A stretch of 64,000 bases of DNA, from positions 62,001 to 126,000 of the forward strand of contig JADJRQ010000004.1 in assembly GCA_016712175.1 (NCBI GenBank). The letters are read 5' to 3'. Below are positions 1 to 9,829 of this stretch, in pieces; position 1 is the first letter of the stretch, and the number at the start of each line of letters is the position of its first letter. A program made the translations under genes and the position numbers. This DNA comes from Solirubrobacterales bacterium (lineage in GTDB: Bacteria; Actinomycetota; Thermoleophilia; Solirubrobacterales; 70-9). The notes beneath the pieces were generated by a model. The model searched no databases. It was not told the origin of the DNA and saw only the letters and a list, made by a program, of their open reading frames with translations.

Positions 1-529
1 CAGCCATTTCGTTTTGCTCATCGAGACGACGACCCATTACCGCCAGAAGCAGCAGCACAAGAAAGGGCGTCTCCTTGAACAGGTAAACCAGCACGATGCC
101 GAGTCCGGCCTGATCACGAACCAGATTGATCGGCAGGGAGCCGAGCACACGATCCGCCAGACCGCCTGGAGCCAGCCAGAGTACGGCCACGACAGCAACG
201 ATCATGTGCGGCACGGGGACCGGAAAGGCAGCCGCGGTACGGGCCGCGCTGGACCCCCTCCTCATTAGCGACGCAATCACCAGGGCGAGGAGCGCCGCGA
301 GGACCGTGGCCATGGCGGTGGTGAGCAAGGTGAAGACCAGCGCGTCACCGAACACCGGATCGCCGAAAACTGACCGCCAGTTGTCGAGCGACCAGGAGTC
401 GAGCCCACCCCCGAGTGGTGGAGTAAAACTCTGATCGACCGCCCCTGCCAACGCACCCCCGAACAGCAACACCGTGGCCGTAACCGCCGGCGCCAGCATC
501 GCGGCATTTCGCCAGGCCGGCTGCTTCAC
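1..529 (-). CDS. ynjC: ABC transporter permease, YnjC-like (3' end outside window)
   Basis: Inner-membrane permease of a binding-protein-dependent importer; it would form the channel energised by the adjacent ATPase. Reading from a GTG at 529 the frame stays open to the window edge (about 176 codons). It gives a short basic N-terminus, one hydrophobic helix at about residues 10-30, a periplasmic stretch rich in Gly/Pro/Trp, then further hydrophobic segments (for example LVFTLLTTAMATVLAALLAL). The start GTG shares four bases (GTGA) with the stop of the ATPase gene, so the two are probably translationally coupled. The YnjC assignment rests mainly on the neighbouring YnjB-like binding protein, because the conserved EAA loop lies beyond the edge or is not obvious. 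Confidence 0.72.
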   Translation of the reverse strand, partial: MKQPAWRNAAMLAPAVTATVLLFGGALAGAVDQSFTPPLGGGLDSWSLDNWRSVFGDPVFGDALVFTLLTTAMATVLAALLALVIASLMRRGSSAARTAAAFPVPVPHMIVAVVAVLWLAPGGLADRVLGSLPINLVRDQAGLGIVLVYLFKETPFLVLLLLAVMGRRLDEQNEMA

Positions 530-1530
530 CCTGCGGGTATCCGCCAGAGTTGGGGCTCAGGCAGCGAGACTCCGACTTTCGAACCGACTGCCGGTGAGAC
601 TTCTGCCTGAACATGCGCTTCGAGCACGCTCTGTTCGCCCTTCAGGATGACTCGGACGTGAGTGCCCAGATAGACCGCTTCGATGGCGGTCATCTCAACC
701 TGGCCACCGTCGCCGATGACCACTGCTTCAGGGCGGATGGAAAGAGTCACCTCACCGTCCGGCCCTTCGACTGCGATCTCCGATCCTTCGAAAGCAAGGT
801 GGCCGTCCTTGACCATCCCGTGGATCAGGTTCAATCCGAAGAAGCGGGCGGTGCGTTCAGTTTGCGGACGCCTGAACATCGATTCCGGGTCGTCGCTCTG
901 CAGGATTGTGCCGGCGATCAGGAGGGCGATGACCTGGCCCATCTCGGCAGCCTCGGCCCGGTCGTGGGTGACCGACACCGTCGTGACCCCGCGGTCCTCC
1001 TGCAGCTGGAGGATGAGGTCCATCAACGAGGAGCGGCGATTCGGATCGACCGCCGAGAGCGGTTCATCCAGCAGGAGCAGTTCGGGTTCGGCGCATAGTG
1101 CCCTGGCCAGGGCCGCACGCTGTTGTTCGCCGCCGGAAAGGCCCTTCACGCCTCCTCCGGCGAACTCCCCCAGGCCGACTTCCTCAATCAACTCACGAGC
1201 GCGGCTTCGGCGCTCCTTTCGCGGAGTCCGCTGCGCGACAAGACTGATGGCCACGTTGTCGAGCAGGTCCAGGTGGTCGAGCAGGCGGGGTTCCTGGAAA
1301 ACCACCGCACAACCTCGCCGGTGAGCGGGCAGTGCGTCGATCCTCTTGCCCCCCAGGCTGATCGAGCCCCGGTCGAGATCCTCAAGACCAGCGATCGACC
1401 TCAGCAACGTCGTCTTGCCGGCACCGGAGGGACCGACGATCACCGTTCTCGATCCCGCCTCGGCTTCGAACGTGAGGTCGTGGAGAATCTCGTCTGATCC
1501 CGGCGAGACAGCGATGCCTTCGCATTTCAG
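526..1530 (-). CDS. ynjD: ABC transporter ATP-binding protein, YnjD-like
   Basis: ATPase subunit of the importer. Visible motifs are Walker A GPSGAGKTT, Q-loop VVFQEP, signature LSGGEQQRAALARAL, Walker B LLLLDEP and the switch histidine in SVTHDRAEA. The last 100 or so residues form a TOBE-like regulatory region (SIRPEAVVI). The first GTG (1443) starts only two codons before Walker A, which is too short for the fold. The frame is open upstream and encodes a normal ABC N-terminus (LKCEGIAVSPG), but offers only CTG (1530) or other rare starts. Either a rare start is used or an indel hides the true one, as in the neighbouring ynjB. The coordinate 1530 is therefore provisional. Confidence 0.8.
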   Translation of the reverse strand: MKCEGIAVSPGSDEILHDLTFEAEAGSRTVIVGPSGAGKTTLLRSIAGLEDLDRGSISLGGKRIDALPAHRRGCAVVFQEPRLLDHLDLLDNVAISLVAQRTPRKERRSRARELIEEVGLGEFAGGGVKGLSGGEQQRAALARALCAEPELLLLDEPLSAVDPNRRSSLMDLILQLQEDRGVTTVSVTHDRAEAAEMGQVIALLIAGTILQSDDPESMFRRPQTERTARFFGLNLIHGMVKDGHLAFEGSEIAVEGPDGEVTLSIRPEAVVIGDGGQVEMTAIEAVYLGTHVRVILKGEQSVLEAHVQAEVSPAVGSKVGVSLPEPQLWRIPAG

Positions 1531-1535
1531 TCCCT

Positions 1536-2722
1536 CTATCGCTGCACCTGCTGGATCCAGGCATCGTCGATCTTGCTCACTTCGGCTACCGGAAGCTCAT
1601 TGAGCGGTGTGCCGAGTGACTGAAGGAGGAAAGGGCTTTCGGTGGGCGCAAGCTTCGCGGCCTGGGCCTCGTCCAACCTGTCCGGATCGAGGACTGAGAG
1701 CATTCCGACGATCTTCGGATCCTGCATCCTGGCCTGGATCGACGGGTCGAGAAGCAGGTTCGCAACCACCTGGGCCCCTTGGGGACTGGAGGCATTCGCC
1801 GGGATAGTCACGAAAGATGCGTTCTGTAGTGCTCCGTCGCCGATCAGAAAGGGTCTGGTGGAGTCCGGGAACTGACCCTGGAGGACGGCGTTGTCGATGA
1901 AGTTCGAGTTGTAGCTCATCGAAAAATCTACTTTGCCGTTTGCGAACAGCTGGCTCAGTTCCTGTTCTGACTTCGGCTGAATCTTGCCTTCTGCATACGT
2001 CAACGGTTTCAATTCCCTCAGATAGGCCGTAGCCGCTTCCGTCGAGCCTAGCCGCTGAACCACCTGCCTGACAAAGGCTGAACCGGTGAAGTCGGGTGGG
2101 GCCGGATACGCAAACCGGCCCGGGTTCTCTTTCGCATACTCGAGAAGTTCAGGGAATGAAGAAGGCGGCTCGGATGCAACCTTTTTGTCGTAGGCGAAGA
2201 CGAATCCCGCCCGCGACCAGGGTGACTCCTGACCATCCACGTCAACCCCGAAATCCTGTGAAAGAAGGGGCGATTCGGCGTCGGTCAACTCCCGGTTGGG
2301 CAGGCCTTCGGCCCAGTCTTTTCGCCACAGGCCGACCTCCTTGCCGCTGGCGAAGTTCTCGCCGTTGATCCAGATCAGGTCGACGCCGCCGCCACTGCTC
2401 TTTCCTGCTCGCTCCTCCGCGACAACCCGTTTCACGGCATCGGCGGTGTCGGCTATCGGCACCCGGACCAGCCGCACCCCCTCCTTTGAAGCCGCAGGGG
2501 TCACCACGTCGTCAACGAAGGCGTTGAACCTGGGATCTCCGCCATACATCCACCAGCGAACGGTCTGCCCCTGAGCTTCACTGGCGATATCACCGAAGCT
2601 CGCTGTGGATTCCGAGAAATCGCCAGACGAGTCGTCAGAACCACCCGAACCGCATGCCACGACGGTCACGGCCAGTAGCGCTGCGACGACCAGGCCAAAG
2701 TTTTTAGGGCATTCAGTTTCAT
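1536..2722 (-). CDS. ynjB: ABC transporter substrate-binding lipoprotein, YnjB-like (5' frameshift)
   Basis: Extracytoplasmic binding protein of the importer; the substrate is unknown. The long frame gives family-typical segments GGDPRFNAF, VDLIWINGENFAS and FAYPAPPDFTGS. The main frame has only a late start (GTG 2669) inside the signal peptide. An ATG at 2722 in another frame encodes MKLNALK, and adding one A to the run at 2701-2705 joins it to a good lipoprotein signal (LVVAALLAVTVVAC, with Cys as the lipidation site) followed by a Ser/Asp/Gly linker. I infer a one-base deletion, real or technical. It begins 32 bp after the oxidoreductase stop and its stop lies just before the ATPase gene, so this is one operon. 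Confidence 0.8.
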
Positions 2723-2754
2723 CTGTGCTTCGACCTGATCCCTTCGCAAACGAT

Positions 2755-4251
2755 TCAGGACCGGCGGGTCAGGTCGTGAAGGCGACGCTTCAGGGCCAGG
2801 ACGGGCTTGATCAGCGCCCGGTTTCTTGGCGTAAGAAATTGAGCCGAAACGTATTCATTGGCGGCCCGGGATGCTCCTTCGGCCATGGTCGGATACGCGT
2901 GTACCTGTCTGGAGATATCGCTGATTCCGGCGCCCTGATTGATCCAGGCTGCCATCTCGGCGATCGCGTCTCCGGCACCTTGAGCTGCGATCGTGGCGCC
3001 GACCAGCCGGCCCTTCCTGTCGCCGATCAGCTTGGCGAAACCGGATGGACGTCCGTCGACGATGGCCCGGTCGAGATTCTCGTAGTCGAACTGGACGATC
3101 CGGACTTTGTCACCCCATCGCGATCGTGCTTCCCCCTCGCTCAGGCCGACCCTCGCGACTTCCGGATCGGTGAAGGTGGCCCACGGGACCGACGAATAAT
3201 CGACCTTGGTGCGAAGTCCGAATACGGCATTTGGGGCGGCGGCCCTTGCCTGCTGAGCGGCCACATGCGTGAAGGGCATGACCCCCGTGACGTCACCCAC
3301 CGCGTAGATACCGCTTGCCGAAGTCTTCATCCGGTTGTCGACTTCGATCGAGCCCCCGGCATTCACGGCAACCGAAACTGAATCGAGCCCGAGCTCACTT
3401 GTTCTCGGAGACCTGCCGACCGCAACGAGGAGGTGGGTTCCTTCCCAATCATGCGAGTCACCGTCTTCTCCTGAAGATCGCATTCGAATTCCGTCCGGGC
3501 TCGATTCAACGCCGGTCACGGTGGTTCCGGTGACTGCATCGATGCCTTCGGACTCGAATGCCCCGGTCACGAGACGGCTGGATTCGGGCTCCTCGCGCGG
3601 CAGCAACCGGTCATCTGCCTCAATGATCGTCACCTCTGAGCCGAGGCGGGAGAAGGCCTGACCTAGCTCACAACCAATCGGGCCTCCGCCGATCACGGCC
3701 AGACGGTCGGGCAGGTGTTCCAGATCCCAGATCGAGTCGGTCGTCATCGGCCTCGACTCCCGCAGCCCCGGTACCGGTGGGATGACCGGCGCCGAACCGG
3801 TCGCGATGATGGCCGAACGGAACTTCAGCTCGGTGTCGTCGACCAGCAGCCTTCCAGGACCGGTGAATCTTGCGTTGCCTTCGATTACATCCACGCCCTC
3901 CCGGCGCAGGCGTTCCGGGGAATCGTGAGGCTCAATCGTTGACTGGGCGGCCCGGACCGAGTCCATCACACTCGAAAAGCCGACGTCCGGCTCGACCGAA
4001 GCGATGCCGAACCGATCGGCCCGACGCATCTGGTGGGCCGTGCCTGCGGCCGCCAACAGCGCCTTGCTCGGCACACAGCCGGTCCACAGGCAGTCGCCCC
4101 CGGTTCGCTCTCGCTCAATCAGGGCAACCCGGGCTCCAGCTCCGGCTGCGATCAAGGAGCTGATCAGGCCACCGGTTCCTCCACCGATCACTACGAGGTC
4201 ATATTTTCGATTCTTCAGGCTGATGGTGTCATTTGATTGCCTAATCCCCAC
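2755..4251 (-). CDS. FAD-dependent pyridine nucleotide-disulfide oxidoreductase
   Basis: Class I flavoprotein disulfide reductase of the mercuric reductase/dihydrolipoamide dehydrogenase superfamily. It has an N-terminal FAD Rossmann motif (VVIGGGTGGL), a redox-active pair in GGDCLWTGCVPSKAL (CX4C), a second dinucleotide motif (VIGGGPIGCELGQAF), an ATG-type motif (YAVGDVTG), and a C-terminal dimer-interface segment HAYPTMAE resembling the catalytic His-Glu region. About 498 residues, normal for the family. No N-terminal HMA domain or C-terminal Cys pair is present, so mercuric reductase activity is not supported. GTG 4251 is preferred; TTG 4263 is also open, and both overlap the 3' end of the universal stress protein gene. 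The link to a YnjBCD transporter suggests a shared but unknown substrate. Confidence 0.85.
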   Translation of the reverse strand: MGIRQSNDTISLKNRKYDLVVIGGGTGGLISSLIAAGAGARVALIERERTGGDCLWTGCVPSKALLAAAGTAHQMRRADRFGIASVEPDVGFSSVMDSVRAAQSTIEPHDSPERLRREGVDVIEGNARFTGPGRLLVDDTELKFRSAIIATGSAPVIPPVPGLRESRPMTTDSIWDLEHLPDRLAVIGGGPIGCELGQAFSRLGSEVTIIEADDRLLPREEPESSRLVTGAFESEGIDAVTGTTVTGVESSPDGIRMRSSGEDGDSHDWEGTHLLVAVGRSPRTSELGLDSVSVAVNAGGSIEVDNRMKTSASGIYAVGDVTGVMPFTHVAAQQARAAAPNAVFGLRTKVDYSSVPWATFTDPEVARVGLSEGEARSRWGDKVRIVQFDYENLDRAIVDGRPSGFAKLIGDRKGRLVGATIAAQGAGDAIAEMAAWINQGAGISDISRQVHAYPTMAEGASRAANEYVSAQFLTPRNRALIKPVLALKRRLHDLTRRS

Positions 4252-5090
4252 TCCTGGGCACAACGATCACCGGGCAGGCCGCCGAGCGGACGACCTTGAG
4301 TGAAGTTCCACCCAGGAGGACCCGCCTGATCGGCCCGTAACCACGCGATCCGAGGATCAGCAGATCAAGTGCCGATGATTCTCTTGCGATTTCGTCGGAG
4401 GCGTAGCCGACCCTGACCTGCGCTTCGGCTTCGGCGATACCGGTCCTGGTCACTGCGCGAGCGAGGCCTTTTTCCATCTCTTCGCTCAGGACTTTCTGAT
4501 AGCCAGGGTCGGTACTCGCGATCCGCCTCGGGTTGATCACCTCGGGCACAACCCCGATCACGCACAATGCAGCTTCAAACTGGCGGGCCAGTTCCGCTCC
4601 ACACAGCAGCGCTTCTTCCGCGTCGAATGTGCCGTTGAACGCGACGCCGATCCGTTCGAACTCGCTGGTTTCCTTCTGCCCCCATCCCCGGGGGACCACG
4701 GCCACCGGACAGGGAGCGCCGGACGCGACTCGCGCTCCGACGTCGCCGACGAGCACACGGCCGATAGGGCCGCGACTGCTCGAGCCGACGATCACCAGGT
4801 CGGAGTCGATCTCCTCGGCAACCTTCGTCAGTCCGGCAGGCGGCGAAGTCTCGACTATCCGATGAAAATCGAATTCCTCGCCGAGCTCACCCTCGGCGAA
4901 GTCGAATGTCCGGTCGAAGTACTCGTCCTGTATCTCTTTGATCCGGTCCATGCCTTCATAGAAAATCGTGGCCGAATGCACGCTCACAACGTGAAGTTCG
5001 GCTCCGCTGGACCGGGCGAACAGCCGGGCGAAGCAAAGTGCGTCACGGCCATCTTCACCCAGCTCGACTCCAGACGATGACTTTCTTCAT
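4241..5090 (-). CDS. Universal stress protein, two Usp domains (5' frameshift)
   Basis: Tandem UspA-type protein. Each half ends in the ATP-binding glycine loop: first VIVGSSSRGPIGRVLVGDVG, second LILGSRGYGPIRRVLLGGTS, both followed by CPV(A/I)VVPR. The uninterrupted frame starts only at GTG 4987, inside domain 1. A strong ribosome site (AAGGAG) precedes an ATG at 5090 encoding MKKVIV; removing one T near 5072 fuses this to GVELGEDGRDAL, the canonical beta1/alpha1 start. I therefore annotate the locus from 5090 with a one-base insertion. It heads the predicted operon with the oxidoreductase and importer. Confidence 0.85.
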
Positions 5091-5199
5091 TTCATTCTCC
5101 TTAAAGTTGGCCGCGATCCGGTGAACAAACCGATTGAGACTCCGAGGCAATCATAGAACGGGCCGAAAGCCGCCCGTCCAGCCCACTTCGAAATCAAGG

Positions 5200-6378
5200 T
5201 CAGGGCGCCTGTGTTGACTCGGACGCGCCGGTCCGGATATCCGCATCGGTGTAAAAGGCAGCGACCGCAAACCAGAACTGGTCATCGGCGGCAACCCGCT
5301 TGAGCTGCTCGCCTTCCAGCGGCCCTTTGGTCCCGCGACCGCTCAAATCCCAGGTGGTACCGGTCTGCCTGTCACGGACAAGACCCCGGCCGGCGGCCGA
5401 GAAATCAAGGACCCGGCCGTTCAGTTTCCGGCTGAACACGGCCGAGGAGCCGACCTCCCGGCTGCTCGAGATCTGCGGCTGGTCGAGCGGCGAGGCGACG
5501 TTCGAGTCGAAGAAGATGACCACCGGGCGGCCGTCTACCTCGTCGTTGACGGGAGCCTGCCGTTTCAGGGTTTCCAGCGGATAGACGACGGCCGAGTCGG
5601 CCCCAGTCCGGATCGTGGTCACTCTGGCCTTCGGCGGCAGCCGGGGGTCAGCCTCTTCGTCGAGCAGGAACGGAGTCGAGTCTGGCTGGTCGTAGCCCCG
5701 GTACGGGGTCGAGCCGTAGTCGCGATCGGTGCCCGTGTCGCGGGACAGAACCTCGGCCCCGGGGTGAAGCTTCCTGGCCTCGCCCCAGGAGAGAATTCCG
5801 GACGGCAGCACCTTGAGCTCGGTGCCGGTCAGTTCACCGACCACCGCCTCGGCGGTCAATTGCTGCCACCAGGACTCCGTCTGGCGGTCGTACATGACCA
5901 GGTCTGACTTCCTGACCCGGCCGGTGGTCCCGAAGTCGAGCAACTGTCCCTCGACGTCGCGCGAGAAAGCCACGGTCGAGCTACAGAGAGGGCAGTAGGT
6001 CACTGCCACCGGTTCGCCACCGACCGTGTCGTTGACGATCTCGTGCCAGACCAGAATCTGGATCGGATAGATCCGGGTGGCCCCGCCGATCTCCAGCACC
6101 GCCACCGGGTCCTTGTCGACGAGAAACCCGTCGGCGCCCGGAACCGAAACGAATTTCGGATCGTCGATCGCGGGAATGCCGTCCTTGGGCGGCCCGCCTC
6201 CGGCGAACTGATCGAGGGGCACGCTGTGCTTCGAGAAGTCAGTGCTGAAACCGGCAGAAAGTCCCGGCGGCGTGGCCGGCCGGTCGTCCTCACCACTGTT
6301 GTCCCCACCGCAGGCAACCAGCGCCAGCGGCACAAGCAGCGCACCGGCGAGCATCGAACGTCTTCCAAAGAAACCCAT
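5200..6378 (-). CDS. DUF3179 domain-containing lipoprotein
   Basis: Predicted exported lipoprotein of 392 residues. It has a basic N-terminus (GFFGRRS), a hydrophobic stretch and lipobox LALVAC with Cys at about residue 23, then an acidic linker. The body carries DUF3179 hallmarks: QILVWHEIVND, TYCPLCSSTVAF, and repeated DFG/DFS...GRVRKSDLVMYDRQT(E/G) units in both halves. The function of DUF3179 is not established; the Cys pair YCPLC suggests metal or redox chemistry but this is inference. Start ATG 6378 is the first in frame. It lies 33 bp downstream of the cyclase gene on the same strand and may be co-transcribed. Confidence 0.85.
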   Translation of the reverse strand: MGFFGRRSMLAGALLVPLALVACGGDNSGEDDRPATPPGLSAGFSTDFSKHSVPLDQFAGGGPPKDGIPAIDDPKFVSVPGADGFLVDKDPVAVLEIGGATRIYPIQILVWHEIVNDTVGGEPVAVTYCPLCSSTVAFSRDVEGQLLDFGTTGRVRKSDLVMYDRQTESWWQQLTAEAVVGELTGTELKVLPSGILSWGEARKLHPGAEVLSRDTGTDRDYGSTPYRGYDQPDSTPFLLDEEADPRLPPKARVTTIRTGADSAVVYPLETLKRQAPVNDEVDGRPVVIFFDSNVASPLDQPQISSSREVGSSAVFSRKLNGRVLDFSAAGRGLVRDRQTGTTWDLSGRGTKGPLEGEQLKRVAADDQFWFAVAAFYTDADIRTGASESTQAP

Positions 6379-6411
6379 CAGATCCTTCGACCCGGGAGCG
6401 GGCCAAACGGT

Positions 6412-8159
6412 TCAGCCTTCATCCTCCGAGGCGATCGACCAGACCCGGATCGTGTGGTCCCGGCCTCGGACCTCGAGGTCGCCGACCAGCACCAGATCGT
6501 CAATCGGGTTCACGCATGCCTCCCTGGTTGACTCCGAGAGGAACAGGTAGTGGCCGCTGCCTTTGGTCATGCCCTCGAGCCGGGCGGCGGTATTGGTGGT
6601 ATCGCCGATCGTCGTGTACTCCATCCGGCGCTTCGAGCCGACCTGGCCCGACATCACCACGCCGGTATTCAAGCCGATTCCCATCTTGAACCCTTTGCCA
6701 CGACCGGTCTCCCGCATCCAGTCACAGAATGCCGGCAGGCGCTCGTCGAGAATCTCGCGTGAGGCTGCGATCGCACGATCGGCATGGTCTTCCTGGTCAA
6801 GCGGCGCGCCGAACACGGCCATGATGCCGTCACCCATATAAGTGACGAGGGTTCCTCCGTGGTCCATGATCGCGTCGGTCATTTCGCCCAGGTACCGATT
6901 GAGGACCTCGACTACCTCGGTCGGCTCACGACTCTCCGAGTAGGTCGTAAAGCCGCGTACGTCAGTGAACATCAGCGTGCATTCGCGCTTGGCACCACCG
7001 AGTTGAAGCTCCTCTTCGCCGCCGGCGAGCACCTGATCGACCACGTTCTCCGGCACGAACCGGGAAAACGTGAAGCGCACCCGCTGGCGCTCGAAGGCGG
7101 CGAACAGGTAGTAGACACCCAGCGTCCCGATGGCGCCCAGGGTCAAGGCGAGCAGGGGGTCGACCAGGGGAAGGATCAGTCCCGAGTTAAAGGCGATCTG
7201 GACCAGCGCCAGGTAGAGCACCATGATCCCGACCGCGAGTCCGAAGGCGGGCAGCGGCCGCATCAGCGCTCCGGCGAGAGGGCCGGCTGCGGCAAGAAGC
7301 ACGATCAGCAGCAGGTCCAGACCCGGCGGTGCCGACTCGAGCGGCAGGTCATCCAGCACCGTGGCGATCGTGTTTGCTTGAATCTCCGGCCCAGGCATCA
7401 GCCCTCCGCCGACGGCCGTCGGGTGCACATCCTGAAGGGTCGGCGCCGATGCCCCGACCACGACGATCTTGTCTTTGAATATCGCCGGGTCGACTCTTTG
7501 CCGGATCACGTCGGAGAAAGTGACCGTGGGAATCGTTCCGGACGGGCCGGCGTAGTTGATCCAGGCACCGTCCTCATCGAAGCTACTCTTCGGGACCGGG
7601 CGCCCCGTGGCAACTTCGGCGGTCACGACCGCGAAACTCTTCAGCCCATCGATCTCGAAATGACTGCGCCGTACCGTGCCGTCCCTTCCCGGCTCGACCG
7701 CCGTATTGCCGGCACGGGCACCTACGCTCCGCAACACCTTTTCTCCGCCGAAAACGTTCGCCTCGCCGCGCTGGTTGACCTCGGTCGCCGCGAGCACCAC
7801 GTTTCCCGCGAGATCGACCGCTTTGATCAGCGCGTTGTCTTCGGCCGTCTGGGTCTCCTCGGTGAACTGCACGTCGTAGGCGATCACCTTGGCGCCGGCG
7901 TTACTCAGCCGGTCGATCAGCAGTCCGTGGAGCGATCTCGGGAAAGGCCATTGCTCTCCCAGGTCGCTGAAGGTGTCGTCGTCAATCTCGACTACGACCA
8001 AACCTTTCGGTGGATCCTGCTCACCGCGGATCGAAAACCGGGCATCGACCGAATCGAGCTCGAGTCCACTGAACAATTCAGTCGAATAGCTGCCGACCCC
8101 GACCAGCACAGCGAACAGGCCGACCGCCGGAAAGCCGCAGTCTTCCGGCGAAGCGACAT
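6412..8159 (-). CDS. CHASE2-domain adenylate/guanylate cyclase (5' frameshift)
   Basis: Membrane-bound class III nucleotide cyclase. An N-terminal helix leads into an extracytoplasmic CHASE2 sensor (VVVEIDDDTFSDLGEQWPFPR ... IVVVGASAPTLQDVHPTAV, about residues 20-260), then two or three membrane helices (LLLIVLLAAAGPLAG, GLAVGIMVLYLALV, LALTLGAIGTLGVYY), then the cyclase domain (about 360-565): metal-binding FTDVRGFTTYSE, GDGIMAVFGAP, and transition-state Asn/Arg segment YTTIGDTTNTAARLE. It would make cAMP (or cGMP) in response to an outside signal. The long frame begins at GTG 8107; an ATG at 8159 encodes MSLRRKTAAFR and needs one extra base near 8125 to continue into VGLFAVLVGVG. ATG 8159 directly follows the stop of the upstream propeller gene. 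Confidence 0.87.
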
Positions 8160-8752
8160 CTAACGCCGACGGGCCCGGGCCACGTAACTCCGTCCCTTCT
8201 TGACCTTCACGTTCTTCCTCCTACCGAAGTCCCGGACCGTAACCACCCCGGATTTGACCTTGAAGAAGGTTGACTTGTTGCAGCGGTCCTCGACCAGCCA
8301 ATTGGTTCCTCTGACCGAAGCCGAGCCATACTTGCCCTTTGTCTTGAAACGGCCCTTGCCTTTGCCCCAGAGCTTGCGGCCCCGCTTGCGCTTCTTCTTC
8401 TTCGAGATCAAGGTGGTCGACTCTGAGCTTGCGGCGGCGCGAGTCGCGAAGGACCGTTTCCTTTTCTTTTTTGACTTGCCGCAGCCGAGCGATCCGGCCA
8501 GGGCGAGTTCGGTGTAGGGCTTCTTGCCGGCTTTCTGGGTGACCCGGAAAAGTCCGCTCCAGAAGTTGGCCGACTGGGTGCCTCCCGTCCTGCCTTTGGA
8601 GGAGGTCAGCCTCACAGTTCCCTTGCGGGTATCGACAAGGCAGCCGACTGGAATCTGGTCAGCGGACTTGAGGCGGGTGAACTTCTTCTCGCCCCGGCAC
8701 TTGGTCTTGACTTTGCCTTTGACCGGTTCAACCACGACCTTCCTGGCGAGGA
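8160..8752 (-). repeat. FecR-like C-terminal cassette, copy A
   Basis: Coding DNA for the Lys-rich tail, nearly identical at nucleotide level to copies at 11261-11850, 12914-13495 and (more diverged) 14665-15275. A block of over 70 bases around 8430-8506 is unchanged in the first three copies, including silent sites. Confidence 0.85.
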
Positions 8753-9728
8753 CGGGCTGGGCCGAGTTGTCGCCGTCGTCGAAGAACTTCTGGATGCGAT
8801 CGTTGGAAGAGTCGATGACCCAGACGTTTCCGCCGGAATCGGAGGCAACTCCTCGCGGGAGTAGCAACTCGCCGTTGCCCGTACCGCCACTGCCAAACTG
8901 GGTCAGATAGTTACCGCTCGAATCGAATTTCTGGATGCGGTTGTTGACTGTGTCAGCGACGTAGACATTGCCGAGGAAGTCGATGACAATCCCGTTCGGG
9001 GCCTTCAACTGACCGTCGCCCAGACCATCGCTGCCCCACTTGGTCAGGAAGTTTCCGCTTGAATCGAATTTCTGGATGCGGTTGTTGTCAGTGTCGGCGA
9101 CGTAGACGTTGCCGGCGGAGTCGGTCGCAACTCCGCGCGGGGTACTCATCTGACCATCACTCGAGCCGGCGGTGCCCCACTTGGCCAGGAAGTTGCCGCT
9201 TGAATCGAATTTCTGGATGCGGTTGTTGTTTACGTCGGCGACGTAGACGTTGCCAGCGGTGTCGGTGGCAACTCCATCCGGGAAGCTGAACTGTCCGTCG
9301 CCAGAACCGGCGGTGCCCCACTTGGTCAGGAAGTTGCCGCTTGAGTCGAACTTCTGGATGCGATTGTTGATGGTGTCGGCGACGTAAACGTTGCCAGCAG
9401 AGTCGGTGCCCAGTCCATCCGGGGCGGCCAACTGGCCGTCGCCCGCACCTGGGGTGCCCCACTTGGTCAGGAAGTTGCCACCTGAGTCGAATTTCTGAAT
9501 GCGGTTGTTGGAAGTGTCCGCGACGTAGATGCTGCCCGTCGGATCGGTGGCAATCCCTGATGCAGAACTGAACTGGCCGTCGCCTGAACCCGAGCTGCCC
9601 CACTGCGTCACATAGAACACAGACGCCGGAGCCAGGGACGCAGATACCAGCAGAAGCAGGCAGCCGGCCACAAATGCCGCGACCGCATTCCACCCGGATT
9701 GCCACTTCTGATGATTCCTCACGTTCAA
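8160..9728 (-). CDS. Secreted NHL-repeat beta-propeller with FecR-like Lys-rich C-terminal domain
   Basis: 522 residues. A signal-peptide-like N-terminus (hydrophobic VAAFVAGCLLLLVSASLAPAS) precedes about six NHL repeats of 47 residues, each with GDGQ, (A/G)(V/I)ATD..GNVYVAD and NNRIQKFD elements, expected to close a six-bladed propeller. The C-terminal about 190 residues are very rich in Lys/Arg and carry VDTRKGTVRLTS and VEDRCNKSTFFKVKSG, which look like strands of a FecR-type beta fold. The start is TTG 9728, chosen because GGGAGGAGAGC sits just before it; GTG 9722 is an alternative. No sorting motif is visible. The role is unknown; binding of a surface polymer through the basic tail is inference. 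Confidence 0.85.
   Translation of the reverse strand: MNVRNHQKWQSGWNAVAAFVAGCLLLLVSASLAPASVFYVTQWGSSGSGDGQFSSASGIATDPTGSIYVADTSNNRIQKFDSGGNFLTKWGTPGAGDGQLAAPDGLGTDSAGNVYVADTINNRIQKFDSSGNFLTKWGTAGSGDGQFSFPDGVATDTAGNVYVADVNNNRIQKFDSSGNFLAKWGTAGSSDGQMSTPRGVATDSAGNVYVADTDNNRIQKFDSSGNFLTKWGSDGLGDGQLKAPNGIVIDFLGNVYVADTVNNRIQKFDSSGNYLTQFGSGGTGNGELLLPRGVASDSGGNVWVIDSSNDRIQKFFDDGDNSAQPVLARKVVVEPVKGKVKTKCRGEKKFTRLKSADQIPVGCLVDTRKGTVRLTSSKGRTGGTQSANFWSGLFRVTQKAGKKPYTELALAGSLGCGKSKKKRKRSFATRAAASSESTTLISKKKKRKRGRKLWGKGKGRFKTKGKYGSASVRGTNWLVEDRCNKSTFFKVKSGVVTVRDFGRRKNVKVKKGRSYVARARRR
8890..9590 (-). repeat. Tandem 141-bp NHL-coding repeats
   Basis: The core tttctggatgcg recurs at 141-bp steps (near 9070, 9211, 9352 and 9493). 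Each unit encodes one 47-residue blade. Nucleotide conservation between blades indicates recent internal duplication. Confidence 0.85.
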
Positions 9729-9744
9729 GCTCTCCTCCCGTTGG

Positions 9745-9812
9745 CGCTTCGGTGCTCCCTGAACTCTTGCTCCCTGAACTCTCTAAACCAGACCGTAACC
9801 AATCGATGCGGG
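9745..9812 (-). promoter_or_regulatory. Conserved upstream leader, copy 1
   Basis: The segment before the TTG-started propeller gene matches 16329-16381, which lies before another propeller gene. Shared parts include gcttcggtgctccctgaac and gaccgtaac. This copy contains an extra tandem gctccctgaactct. It is likely a duplicated promoter or 5' untranslated region. I do not see convincing -35/-10 boxes. Confidence 0.5.
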
Positions 9813-9829
9813 TTGAGCGGGGTCCGGAC

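Noticed and set aside
2755..4251. Mercuric reductase (merA)
   Set aside because: The CX4C redox pair is common to the superfamily; the C-terminal vicinal Cys and mer genes are absent.
6784..8163. Long plus-strand frame (459 codons) opposite the cyclase
   Set aside because: It mirrors the cyclase codons, is rich in Arg/His/Gln, and has no ribosome site or recognisable family.
8890..9590. Possible CRISPR-like array because of regular spacing
   Set aside because: The 141-bp units are in-frame NHL blades of a protein gene, and the intervals are coding and similar, not unique spacers.
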